A stretch of 64,000 nucleotides of DNA from Shiraia sp. slf14. Its lineage: Eukaryota; Ascomycota; Dothideomycetes; Pleosporales; Shiraiaceae. The DNA lies in assembly GCA_000498155.1 (NCBI GenBank), contig AXZN01000030.1, positions 1 through 64,000 of the forward strand, given 5' to 3'. Made by a program: the position numbers and the translations under genes. Every line of letters begins with the position of its first letter. The stretch's first letter is position 1. Below are positions 54,783 to 64,000 of the stretch, piece by piece. The notes beneath the pieces are model-generated. The model saw nothing but the letters and a program-made list of their open reading frames with translations, was not told where the DNA came from and searched no databases.

Positions 54783-56632
54783 GTTGCCCAAAGGTTCTGG
54801 TGCTATCGTAGCTCCATGAAGCGCAATGAAAGGTAGGTTTGGCTAGTCTATTGGTACTAGATGCTACGCTATGTACGGGAGGTGATGACGCACTTTCCAA
54901 ATTCCGAAGCGCGGAACCATCATCGGCGAGATGGCGCAAGGGCCTCGTCGCGTCGCCGCTTTGCCACGTTGTCACGAGGTTAACCCAACCTCATCGATGC
55001 AAAGATACCTCCTCATCAGATACATCACTTTCTTGTTCTCAGAGACCATAACAACCTTGCAACTCTAACCATTAGCGGGACTCACACATGTTGCATATAT
55101 ATATACTGCATTTGCTCTAGACTAGGTGGCGCCTTGCATTTCAGCAGGCAGCAGCCCAACCTTGTCTCAACACGAGGCACAGTGGAAGGCCTCTTCGGCA
55201 AGTAACTTGTTTTATTGCTCAACCGCAGAGTTGCATTACATGGCCTGTGAGACAACATGCATAGCCGCAGGAATTGCCTCGCCACTTGCATAAGTGACCG
55301 CCTGGCCAGGTCAGAGGCCGCCCACGGTTGAGACCGATAGTGGGTCGTCCGGCTGAACAACAACAAAGCCCAATCATATTTGGGGCATCTGTTCCTTGGA
55401 TACAAATCTGTCCTAGGCGCTGACTATCCCTTTTCAAAGTATGATAAAAATGGAAAGGAAATGCCCGAAACCTGTTGCCTGCTTGTCACGATGACTCGGG
55501 CGTCACGCAAAGTGTACCAGCCTGATCAGGGAGGCGGGTTCTGTTATATCAGGGGAGCATTCCCAGCCCGATTTGCGCTTGATTGAGACTTCACCTCAAA
55601 CTCGTCGACGTGGTTGTATCAGCTATTCACCTGATTTTCACCGTCACTCTTACCTCGTTGCTTTCCATCTTTTATCAACAATGCAAAAATGGCGACTAGT
55701 TGCCCAAAACACCAAAATACCTGCCCAGCACTCGTACGACGAGCGTGCCTGGAGAATGCAGGCGAAGAGATCCCGACTTGGTCCAATGACAGATTTGCAC
55801 ACTGCTAGAATTGCACACTGCTAATATTAGAGTTGACACGAAACGCGCCGTCACGTGCCCACGTGATTCGAACATGGACGACAGCAAGTGAGGCCATGAC
55901 CACGCTCAAAAGATCATCAAGCATCCTTTGGTAACAATGAGGAAATTCAACCCCATTGTCTATACTCAACTATTTCAAAATGTTAAAAGTCACGAGTTGG
56001 CAGAGCCGCATCTTCCCCTCCATGACACCTCGAAACGGCATAGTAGCAGACGAGAAAGGCTGTACCCCTCGAGCTTTCGTCGCTTCTCACATCAACACAA
56101 CATCACAGTTACACATATCATCACCACAAGAGAGCACCTTGATCACAGCTAACGTGCCAAACTAACAATCGCGCAGTTGCAGCAGCAAGAAAAACGATGC
56201 CACTGATTTCAGCGTCATACGCACAGCCCCCGGACACCCGTGACCTCAGGCTCCCACCAGGCCAATACCGACCGGCCTCTCGTCCTCCAAGTCGAAGCAT
56301 GCGCGCGCACCCCAACTTTCCTTCACATTCACTCGACGCCTTTTTATTTTTTACCTTTACATGATATGCCTTTGTATCTTTCAACCACATATTGTTGCTT
56401 GTTTTAGCAACTTTTCAAACTCATTGCTCCCATCGTCGCCGCCAGGCACCCGCTGAACTTACTTAGGCACCCAGATAACGGAGCGTTCCTCTACTTGGAC
56501 TCATACCGTCCCTGTCTGCTCAGGACGCTTCTCTTCTCTGAGCGAGCCTGGATCTCGCCACTGCTTCCAGTGTAGGACACAAATTATCGACGCTTTGCGG
56601 TCGTCCTGACTTTGTCGTATTATTGCTTGGTG
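54783..56632. other. Intergenic, 1.85 kb
   Basis: Region between divergent RAD4 and the small C2H2 gene. No supported gene; ORFs of 60-107 aa lack motifs. Near 56170-56600 the sequence is pyrimidine-rich, like a fungal core promoter and leader for the C2H2 gene. Confidence 0.45.
55852..55865. promoter_or_regulatory. Paired CACGTG E-boxes
   Basis: Two CACGTG hexamers separated by two bases, a typical bHLH binding unit, in the divergent region. Distance to either gene exceeds 750 bp, so a role is uncertain. Confidence 0.3.
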
Positions 56633-57517
56633 ATGAAGCTCTTCATTGCTGTGCTACTAGTTGTCTTGCTAGAGCCAGCCGCTGCAAGTTCAATTACAGA
56701 CCACGCACTGCCTAGTGTTCTCATGGAGCCTTTCTATCCATACCCATATCCAGACCCAGAAGGCATACTCAGTCCCATTTGCAATTATTGCATGCTACCT
56801 TTTTTACAATGTTATCATGGATGCCCCATGGTTAGTTATGACACCCTTCTATGATTATTTCGCTCTCTGACAAACGTAGCCACAAGGTTCGTTTGTCGCT
56901 GCTCGCATGCTGTGCAATGAACGACAATCTTACGGTCAGCCTTTGTCGGATGCCAATCAGACGGCAGCAGACCTCGCGCCCATTCGTGACTATCTCAGCG
57001 ACGAGCACATTCAGGACATAAATACAAACTCAACGACCGTCAAGCCAGCAACAGTGCAAGCACATGTCGAAGATATTTATACTCCTGGTGATCGTTTAGA
57101 CAAAAGAAAGCCACGGAAAACATCCCAGAAGCGTCAGCCGCCCCGCCCTGGTGGTTACCCCTGTGACCATGATGGTTGTGATAAGGTCTTTGATCGCAAG
57201 TGTGAGCTTAAGTAAGTCTCGTCCTAGGTGCCTGTTGTTGCCGCCAAGGAACAATCATATTAATCACATACAGCCGCCATAGCAAGATTCATCTTGTTTC
57301 TTGTGAGCGGCCTCACAAGTGTGACGCCTGCCAAGAAGGATTTCTATACCCAAAAGATCTGCATCGACATCAGAGGAAACATGTTGATCAGTATTGGGAA
57401 CAAACAACCTTCTACTGCAACTTTCCTGGGTGTCCCGACATGAAAGGCTTCTCTCGCCGCGACAATCTCTTGAGGCATCAGAGAAAGCAGCATCCCTCCT
57501 TTGTGGCGCCACCTTGA
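56633..57517 (+). CDS. Small C2H2 zinc finger protein
   Basis: Three exons, 56633-56830, 56880-57211 and 57274-57517 (introns 49 and 62 nt), 257 aa. The second intron splits the first finger; splicing restores CDHDGCDKVFDRKCELNRH. Three C2H2 fingers occupy about 160-250: that one, CDACQEGFLYPKDLHRHQRKH, and a longer-loop CNFPGCPDMKGFSRRDNLLRHQRKQH. A basic run (KRKPRKTSQKR) before them fits a nuclear signal. Oddly, translation from 56633 begins with a signal-peptide-like stretch (KLFIAVLLVVLLEPAAA). The in-frame ATG at 56723 (MEPFYPYPYPDPEG) would give 227 aa without it and is the likelier start for a DNA-binding protein. Fast-evolving regulator; targets unknown. Confidence 0.78.
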
Positions 57518-58668
57518 CGTGCCTCTCTTCTAGATGTCTAGATCTTTCTTGCCCGATCATGTCTTTGGTGTGGCAGCGTGGCAGAACCATGCACATCCCA
57601 ACACTCTAACAACCTGTGCAACCATCTATTTGCACCACCCCGACGACCCTCACGAACCTTATCCTTCACCGTATTTCTTATGTACAGTCTACCACATATA
57701 TGATCATGACTGGCTTACGTTTCGTTTGTTTTTCGCTGCTTGGTTGCTTTTCTTTGGTAAGCGACTCAAAACTTCTTGATGAGAACAGTAATAGCGTCTT
57801 GGTTCTCACGTAATACCCCTACTTCATGTTCCCTGTCTGTTGCCGGTAATGTTTGGGGCTTTGGCCAGTTAAGCATGCGACGATATATCTCTTCGGTTTG
57901 GTTTGGCAGTGCGCCGTTAAAAAAGTTTTCATATTCTCCTAGTTTCTTATCTCATTGGACGATCCTAGAGAGATTTCTTTGGCCCGTCATTATATGGGCA
58001 AGTTCTCTGTCAACACAAATCAGATTGCTAAAGCTCGTGGGCCGCAGCGTCTCTAAGCCGAGTTTTGGTTGATGTTAAGGTGTACCACCGACTAGCTATA
58101 ATGCTCATTACATAAAATACCACTATTGCATTTGCATTCGTTAAGACTCAAAATGCTGTGATTATGACGTGAAAAGTCGCAATGGTTAGCATATGTTATG
58201 GAAGAGGTATACGTTTGAGCAAGAAGCCATTATGCCGTGATTAACATCTAACCTTTGTATGTTAAAACCGAGGATTATGAAAGTACAAGTTCAAAAATCA
58301 TTTCTTGAGAAGCCAGTTCTCTTTAACTATAAATCATTTTTCAATTGTAGTTCATCGTTTAATTTGAGATGCTTTCCGATTGACACACTCGAGCAGCGTT
58401 TGAATGATACGATGAGGTGGGGGAGCACCGTGTTGTCGGAATTGCACGCAATCACCCCCGCTACATATGAATCCATGAGTCAAAATTGGTATTAGAAACG
58501 CCATTTTACTCAATATGGACAGCCGAAAACTAGCCGGAGAAATGGGTGACAATGGTCCGAAAGACCAAGTATTCAAAAGCCCTTCTCCATCCTCCCTGGT
58601 GGAGTCTACATTCCTCCTCAATCTCACAGCTCTAGCACAACGCCATAAATAAATAAATCTTTTTCAAT
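57518..58668. other. Intergenic, 1.15 kb
   Basis: 3' flank of the C2H2 gene and promoter of the aldo-keto reductase. AT-rich; ORFs of 65-98 aa without motifs. Confidence 0.5.
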
Positions 58669-60019
58669 ATGTCATCCGGCAAGACTGTAACGTTGAATAC
58701 AGGCTACAAAATCCCGTACGTTGATTTCGATATCGTCTGAGCAAGACATCAAGAGCTGAAGCTGACGGTGTATGTTATGGCGTAAACAGTCAATTGGGAT
58801 ATGGCACCTGGCAAGCTGCTCCAGGTGAGGTCGGAAACGGCGTTTATGAAGCTCTGAAAATTGGCTACCGGCATTTGGTAAGTTTAATGGACCTGTTGAT
58901 GTGAAACATAATGAAAGTGTATGTTTTATTAACATCGCTATTGCTAGGATCTTGCAAAGATGTACGTAAAACAACTCCCCAACGACCTTCTGGATCCAGC
59001 CTTTCCAATCAATATACCGCTCAAAACATGCATTGTCAATCGTTGTCAGAGACGGGTTCGACTTTGTTAACCGCTCCTCACGCATTGGGCGCTAGCTAAT
59101 TTTCCACCAATCACAGCTACGAAAACCAGAAAGAGGTAGCCCAAGGCATTAAGCGTGCCTTCCAAGATATCCCTGGCTTGAAGCGCGAGGATATCTTTAT
59201 CACTTCCAAATTGTGGAATACGCAGCATGACCCTGCTCACGTTGAGGCTGCTCTCGATGATACGCTCGCTGAATTGGAGCTGGACTATCTCGACCTATAC
59301 CTCGTTCACTGGCCAGTCAACTTCGGTCCAGGCAAAGACCCTCACTCCGATCTCTTCCCCGCTACATCTGATCCCAATGAAGTCAACATTGACAATTCAG
59401 TCCCCAATAGCGAGACATGGAAGGCAGTAAACAACCTGCCCAAGAGCAAAGTCCGCTCTGTCGGCGTCTCCAACTTCACATACAAGACACTCAAGGCCCT
59501 CATTGAGAAGACCAATCTCATCCCCGCCGTGAACCAAATCGAGCGTCACCCAATTCTCCCAAGCAAAGAGCTCATCGCCTACGCTAAGGAAAAGAACATC
59601 CACATCACCGCCTACTCCGCATTTGGCAACAACTTCTTCGACATCCCACTGCTCATCCACCGTCCTGAAGTCAAGGCTATCGCTGAGAAGAAGGGTGCTA
59701 CACCTGCGCAAGTCATCCTCGCTTGGAGCCAGGTTGGAGGCCACTCCGTCATCCCCAAGTCCGTGACGCCATCCAGGATTGCAGAGAACTTCAAGGAGAT
59801 TGAGCTGAGTGATGAAGATATTGCTGCTATTGAGAAGTTCTCGGATGAGCATCAAGGAAGGAGGCGGTATAATGTTCCGTATACTGCTAGTAAGTCTTCC
59901 TTTTAGATGTGTGAAAGTGTAAGGGAGGTGCTGACGTAGATTCAGATAAACCGCGCTGGAGCATCAATATCTTTGACGAGGAGGAGGAGCAGAGTGCTCC
60001 AAATAAGATTATCATTTAA
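58669..60019 (+). CDS. Aldo-keto reductase
   Basis: Five exons: 58669-58715, 58790-58877, 58948-58961 (14-nt microexon), 59117-59889 and 59940-60019; introns 50-155 nt; 333 aa, standard AKR length. NADPH-dependent reduction of aldehydes, ketones or sugars in the cytosol. The catalytic tetrad is complete: Asp46 and Tyr51 (RHLDLAKIY), Lys81 (ITSKLWN), His114 (LVHWP). Asp46 lies in the microexon and Tyr51 just after its junction, so skipping it would kill the enzyme. Other AKR signatures: RSVGVSNFTYKTL and IPKSVTPSRIAENF for cofactor binding. The C-terminal tail (DEEEEQSAPNK) is acidic. Resembles fungal glycerol/xylose/aldehyde reductases; exact substrate unknown. Converges with the second feruloyl esterase, 330 bp away. 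Confidence 0.92.
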
Positions 60020-60348
60020 ATGTATAACTGTTGCGAGATAGCTATCAGTGGCTGCATAACCTAATGTAGACTAGGCAGGTGCACTGTCCATAGCTATGAA
60101 GGACGACCTTCTACGTCCAACCACGTGTTATTTCATGAACTTTGCCTGTTCGTGTTCATCTTGGTGATGCTAAAATAAACAGACTGTGCTGTCCTCGTTT
60201 GTTTCACGTTTCTATATTTCTCAATAGAACAATACTGCAACCAAGTCATCACTGATAATTGATACGAGATAGCATTCACGATAAATTATCTTGCTACATG
60301 TATATCCCCATTCTCGTAAGTGACAAACATAATCCCTGTTCAAGCCAC
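60020..60348. other. Intergenic, 329 bp
   Basis: Convergent 3' ends of the aldo-keto reductase and feruloyl esterase. Nothing else seen. Confidence 0.5.
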
Positions 60349-61197
60349 TCAAGTAAACTGCGTGAAAAACTCCCACGAATTCCCCGGCGCAAAAGGCGTG
60401 CTCGATCCCGAATTAACCTGCGAAGGATTATGATCACCATTATGAATCACCCAAGTAACCGGATACCCCTCCTTGCAACCCGTATACTTCGTCTTAACCG
60501 AGTTGCCACCATTAGGCTGAGGCTCAGAAGCAAGTCTCTGGCAACCGTTATTGGCAACAAACTTATCACGCAACTGACGACCCATCGAGACATTGAGCAC
60601 AGAGTCGCTAGTACCGTGTTGGCCGTAGAAGGCAACGGGCTTGCTTCCACCATCACAGCCGCTCAGTTGCGCGCCTGAGATGACGGCGACGGCGCGGATC
60701 ATGTCGGGGCGAGCGCAGGCGAGGGCGTAGGACATGGCGCCGCCGAAGCTGAAGCCAGTGGAGAAGCGGAGGGCGGTGTTGACGCAAAGGTCAGACTCGA
60801 CGGTTTTGACGAGTTGGTCGAAGAATGCTACGTCCTCGCCGCCGCTGTTGCCCCAGCCTGAGTTGAGGCCATCGGGGACGACGAAGACGGCGGAGTTGTT
60901 GGCGATGGCTTTGAGGCCGTAGAAGGGGAGGGCGCCGCCGCGGTTGGGGTCTTCGCCGTTGACGATCTTTTGGGCACTTCCGCCGCGTTGGTGCCACTCG
61001 TAGACGATGCGGTAGGGGCGGTTTTGGTCGTAGTTGTCGGGGACGTTGACGATGTAGTTGCGAGTCTTGCCGTTGACTTGCATGGAGTATTGTCGGTTGG
61101 TGATGGTCTTGGCCTTGCCGCAGCCTGGCGAGTTGGCGGCGAAGACGTCTGACACTGTGGCCAGGAGGAGGCAGGCAGAAGCGAAGAGACCGCGCAT
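60349..61197 (-). CDS. Secreted feruloyl esterase (CE1-like), second paralogue
   Basis: Single exon, 282 aa. Signal peptide (LFASACLLLATVSDVFA, to about residue 20), then directly the mature CGK that also begins the catalytic part of the paralogue at 18524. Nucleophile Ser150 in GFSFGG, matching HQRGG, EDVAFFDQ and a C-terminal His in HNGDH. Cysteine positions agree with the first copy, suggesting the same disulphides. It has neither the dibasic propeptide nor the intron of that copy. Probably cleaves feruloyl esters of plant cell-wall xylan outside the cell. GC content is higher than in the flanks, and a TATA-like run lies about 60 bp upstream. Confidence 0.92.
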   Translation of the reverse strand: MRGLFASACLLLATVSDVFAANSPGCGKAKTITNRQYSMQVNGKTRNYIVNVPDNYDQNRPYRIVYEWHQRGGSAQKIVNGEDPNRGGALPFYGLKAIANNSAVFVVPDGLNSGWGNSGGEDVAFFDQLVKTVESDLCVNTALRFSTGFSFGGAMSYALACARPDMIRAVAVISGAQLSGCDGGSKPVAFYGQHGTSDSVLNVSMGRQLRDKFVANNGCQRLASEPQPNGGNSVKTKYTGCKEGYPVTWVIHNGDHNPSQVNSGSSTPFAPGNSWEFFTQFT

Positions 61198-61256
61198 TTT
61201 CAGAGAATGAATGTGTGATGTTCGTGCTGGATCACATCTTCGTTAAGATGGTAGGT

Positions 61257-61264
61257 ATATATAT
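61257..61264 (-). promoter_or_regulatory. TATA-like box of the second feruloyl esterase
   Basis: TATATATA about 60 bp upstream of the ATG, a usual distance. Confidence 0.5.
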
Positions 61265-63761
61265 GGTTGTGGCCAACATCGTACACCAAGCCGACTACCA
61301 ACTCTTCAACTGCCGCTCCGTTTCCTTCACAGTTTCAACTCTTCCGGCATCCAAAGTCCCAAGACTTGGCATTTCACCTGATTGCGTAGCAAATTGATCA
61401 CAAGTGGATATAGACCCGTGCTTGTGAAGTGTTCTGGGAGAATTATAAGCGGCGGCAGTCACTCATTAGCCGCACCCTAAACTAAGCGAGTGTAGATCGT
61501 GGGGAAAATATATTGCCCATGTGTAAATGTGCCTAGGTTAAAAAGGCACTTGGGAATCGCTTCTCCACGCGTGTCAACTTACACCGGCTGAATCCCCCTT
61601 GGATCGTCGCAGGGTTTCCCCGTGGAGTTCAGGAACACACCAATTAATTCTCCTCATGAGGCAGAAATTCATCCTAGTCTTAAAAACGAGGTATAATATG
61701 ATCAGATATTATAGTTCGAGGATACTCCTTACTGTATCACCAACCTTTTATCAAACAACAAAATGATATGTCGTTTCAAGAACGAGAATTCTCCAGGTCA
61801 GCTGACAGCACTCGTATCGTCGATTAAAGCAATTAAGCATTTTGTTTTAGCGTGCTACATACGAAACTAGTGTAGGCAGAGCTTGACTTCGTACATTAAC
61901 AGCATGGCAATCCAATCAAAAAGTATTCTGAAACAATTCGTCCGCACGCTAATAGTAGCCCAAAATCTTCCACTAATCTGAACAGCGATTAGTATAGCTT
62001 GTGTAGCAAGGCCAGATAATGAGCCAGTGACGTAACACAAAAGAGACTATGGCAGTCTGAAACATAGGAAGCGATGTTAGTTGTGTAACAATTTCATGGC
62101 GTATTCAGCTTGCGGTATTTTCTTTATTATATTATCGCTTGATAATGCGGGTGTTACACGAGATGGAAGTGACGCAGTCTATGAGCAGATGATTTGGTAT
62201 AGGAGAGGATTGGCGTTCATTTGTCTCACTGCTAGACAACAACGAGAAGACGATTTTCTTCGAAGATTGTATTTCTCATTTGAATGTACCTTCCCAATAC
62301 ATCAGAGTATGAGGTTATTGGAGTAGGATGATAACTTGTCTCTTCTAAGATGAATGGCTTGAGAAATATTGTAATTGGATCAGATATCGAGAAGCTGAAG
62401 TCTATGACTGCATACTATTTCAGCTTTCAGTCGACGATTGCTACGTGGCAATACTACGCGAGTTCTGTAGCTTAGCTGAGCTTATGTACACAGTAAAAAG
62501 ACTGAAAGGTTGATTGCTTGTTTAAAAGGCAGTCTGATTGGTGTACATTGCGTTTCTCACGTGATCAGCGGGAAGACTTTCCAAGCCATACAAACCGCTG
62601 TACGACTCAGTCCAGTCTAGAATCCGTTACTTTTCGCGACGAAATCGTGTCAATCAATCATGTTGTTGAACATGGTAATCATGACGAAGGTGTGGCGTAC
62701 ATTCGTCACCAAAATCCAAATGTGGGCTGCGATTCATGTTTTCCAGTAAAGCTTCTAGTCCTGGCTATTGCAAGCACCTCGCCTGAGGAACTAACGATCT
62801 GAAAATAACATGGTCTGATATGAAAAATGGCTGCTTTTATCGGGGAACCGGGAGCTAACACGTGGTGAAGGACAGAAGTGGCATTCCATGCGGGAGCGGT
62901 TCGGCACGTACGTTTGCACAAATATGATTGTAGGGTTTGCGGAGTGGAGCATCAAGTGGAATTCCCCAATAATAAGCACGGTCTCTCCACATCTCAAGCC
63001 CATGTCGATCGCAACAAACCAATAAACTGCATTTACCATGACTCCTATTCTGCACTGTACACGAAGCACAGCTAGAATAAAGTTTCGATGCGCATGCTGA
63101 AGATGCATGTTCACAGCATCTCGCAACCTCACCGGATGCCTTACGCCTGATTCGTACCATCATGCATGGCCAGCAGTCTTAGCGAGAGATGTCTCAAGCA
63201 TCTAGACCTCGCTGCATACTCATTGGGTCGCAATCCCTTGCTGTGGCCTCGCTTGACTTATTCTTCAGGTTGTCATGCCATGCTCGCACGTCCACGCATC
63301 TGGAGCTGAACCCAGATTTTACGTGAGAGGATGTTATCCCTGACGGCAGCCAATATACCATGCATGCGGGTACCGATGGCATGGACTTTTGCTTACTGCG
63401 ACGGGGAAAAGTGCCGAGCTGAGAAAACGCTTGATTTCACGCTGTGTCAACATCACAATTGTGTTACTTTTGAGCCAAGAACCAACAGTTTCAAGTCAGA
63501 GAAGAAGAGATGGTTAAGTTTTAGGACATTGTGATTCATATGGTACTAAGCATGGGTATTGCGGCATTACGCGACAAGGATATGATAGAAGTTCGTGATG
63601 GTTACACCGCTTAAGGTGCGAAGTGGATGCGATAGCGCCACTTACGCGCTGGCTCGGGGTATGCTTTTTTGGCTGCTCGTACTTTCTGTTGCAGCCCCTG
63701 AGAGAATATGGTTATAACATGATCGATTTGCTCAATTTCCATGGTAGCACAGTCCGCAGCC
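61265..63761. other. Intergenic, 2.5 kb
   Basis: No supported gene. ORFs of 60-113 aa on both strands carry no motif, and I found no splice chain or repeat. It holds the esterase promoter at the left and the promoter of the edge gene at the right. Confidence 0.45.
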
Positions 63762-64000
63762 ATGAGGACTTTTTCAGTACTCGCACTGTACTTTGGTTCC
63801 ATATTCAGTGCTGGAGTAGTACGCTCTGATAGTTACCCAGCAACCAATGCAACACATAAAAATGTGTGGAAGGCTTTGACGACTGAGGAGGCTCAAGATG
63901 TGACCACGCTTGTGCAGACTACATTGAACCTGACGGGCAATTTCGGCAGCAGGTATTTTATTCAGTCCCTCATCATGGTCACAATTGCTAACATCATCCA
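63762..64000 (+). CDS. Secreted protein, first exon only (partial, runs off the window)
   Basis: An ATG at 63762 opens a 63-codon exon to 63952, followed by a donor site (GTATTT) and a likely intron with a CTAAC branch site near 63989; the acceptor would lie just past the end. The peptide starts with a signal peptide (TFSVLALYFGSIFSAG) and continues NVWKALTTEEAQDV and TLNLTGNFG. The VW-x2-LT-x-EE .. LNLT pattern recalls the N-terminus of fungal secreted copper amine oxidases, but with 63 residues this is only a hint. Reading beyond the edge is needed. Confidence 0.55.
   Translation, partial: MRTFSVLALYFGSIFSAGVVRSDSYPATNATHKNVWKALTTEEAQDVTTLVQTTLNLTGNFGSRYFIQSLIMVTIANII

Noticed and set aside
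1..64000. tRNA genes, CRISPR arrays, intact transposons
   Set aside because: No T-arm/anticodon pattern, repeat-spacer array, or terminal repeats with transposase motifs were seen by eye; a tRNAscan and repeat search would be decisive.

Overview
The window is nuclear DNA of a filamentous ascomycete. Most genes carry short introns (45-110 nt) with GT..AG ends and CTAAC/CTGAC-type branch sites. The gene set (class III chitin synthase, hybrid histidine kinase, feruloyl esterases, A-T-R NRPS-like enzyme, Csm1/Pcs1, OPT transporter) is typical of Pezizomycotina. Dothideomycetes (Pleosporales) is my best guess, on general resemblance only. I place 26 protein genes, one of them cut by the right edge. 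Most were rebuilt by hand-splicing; exon lengths were summed to confirm an open frame, except for the NRPS-like, AIG2-like and other single-exon genes, which need no splicing.

Left part (0.9-15.5 kb), accessory: an Erg26-like extended SDR, an A-T-R NRPS-like carboxylate reductase, a secreted CE3-like SGNH esterase, an FAD monooxygenase and a nine-exon OPT transporter. Together they look like a small secondary-metabolite locus (activate and reduce an amino or carboxylic acid, oxidise or tailor it, move it). An AIG2/gamma-glutamylcyclotransferase-like gene follows, convergent to the transporter.

Middle part (18.5-39 kb), mostly conserved: a secreted CE1 feruloyl esterase, PUS4, a small secreted cysteine-containing protein, the CUZ1/ZFAND1 AN1 zinc-finger protein, a C2H2 factor, a PAS-PAS-HisKA-HATPase-REC hybrid kinase, a RecQ helicase convergent with a class III chitin synthase, and a delta-12-type fatty acid desaturase.

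Right part (40.6-64 kb): a phenol-2-monooxygenase-like flavoprotein with a 12-nt microexon, the monopolin/kinetochore subunit CSM1, a divergent pair of mitochondrial genes (ATP19 and MTP18) sharing about 310 bp, a tandem pair of small cysteine-containing orphan proteins with duplicated promoters, RAD4/XPC, a small C2H2 protein with a puzzling hydrophobic N-terminus, an aldo-keto reductase with a 14-nt microexon, a second feruloyl esterase paralogue, and the first exon of a secreted protein running off the edge.

I found no tRNA, rRNA, intact transposon or CRISPR array. The best candidates for something undescribed are the orphan tandem pair and the A-T-R locus. Neither is proven to be a new system.
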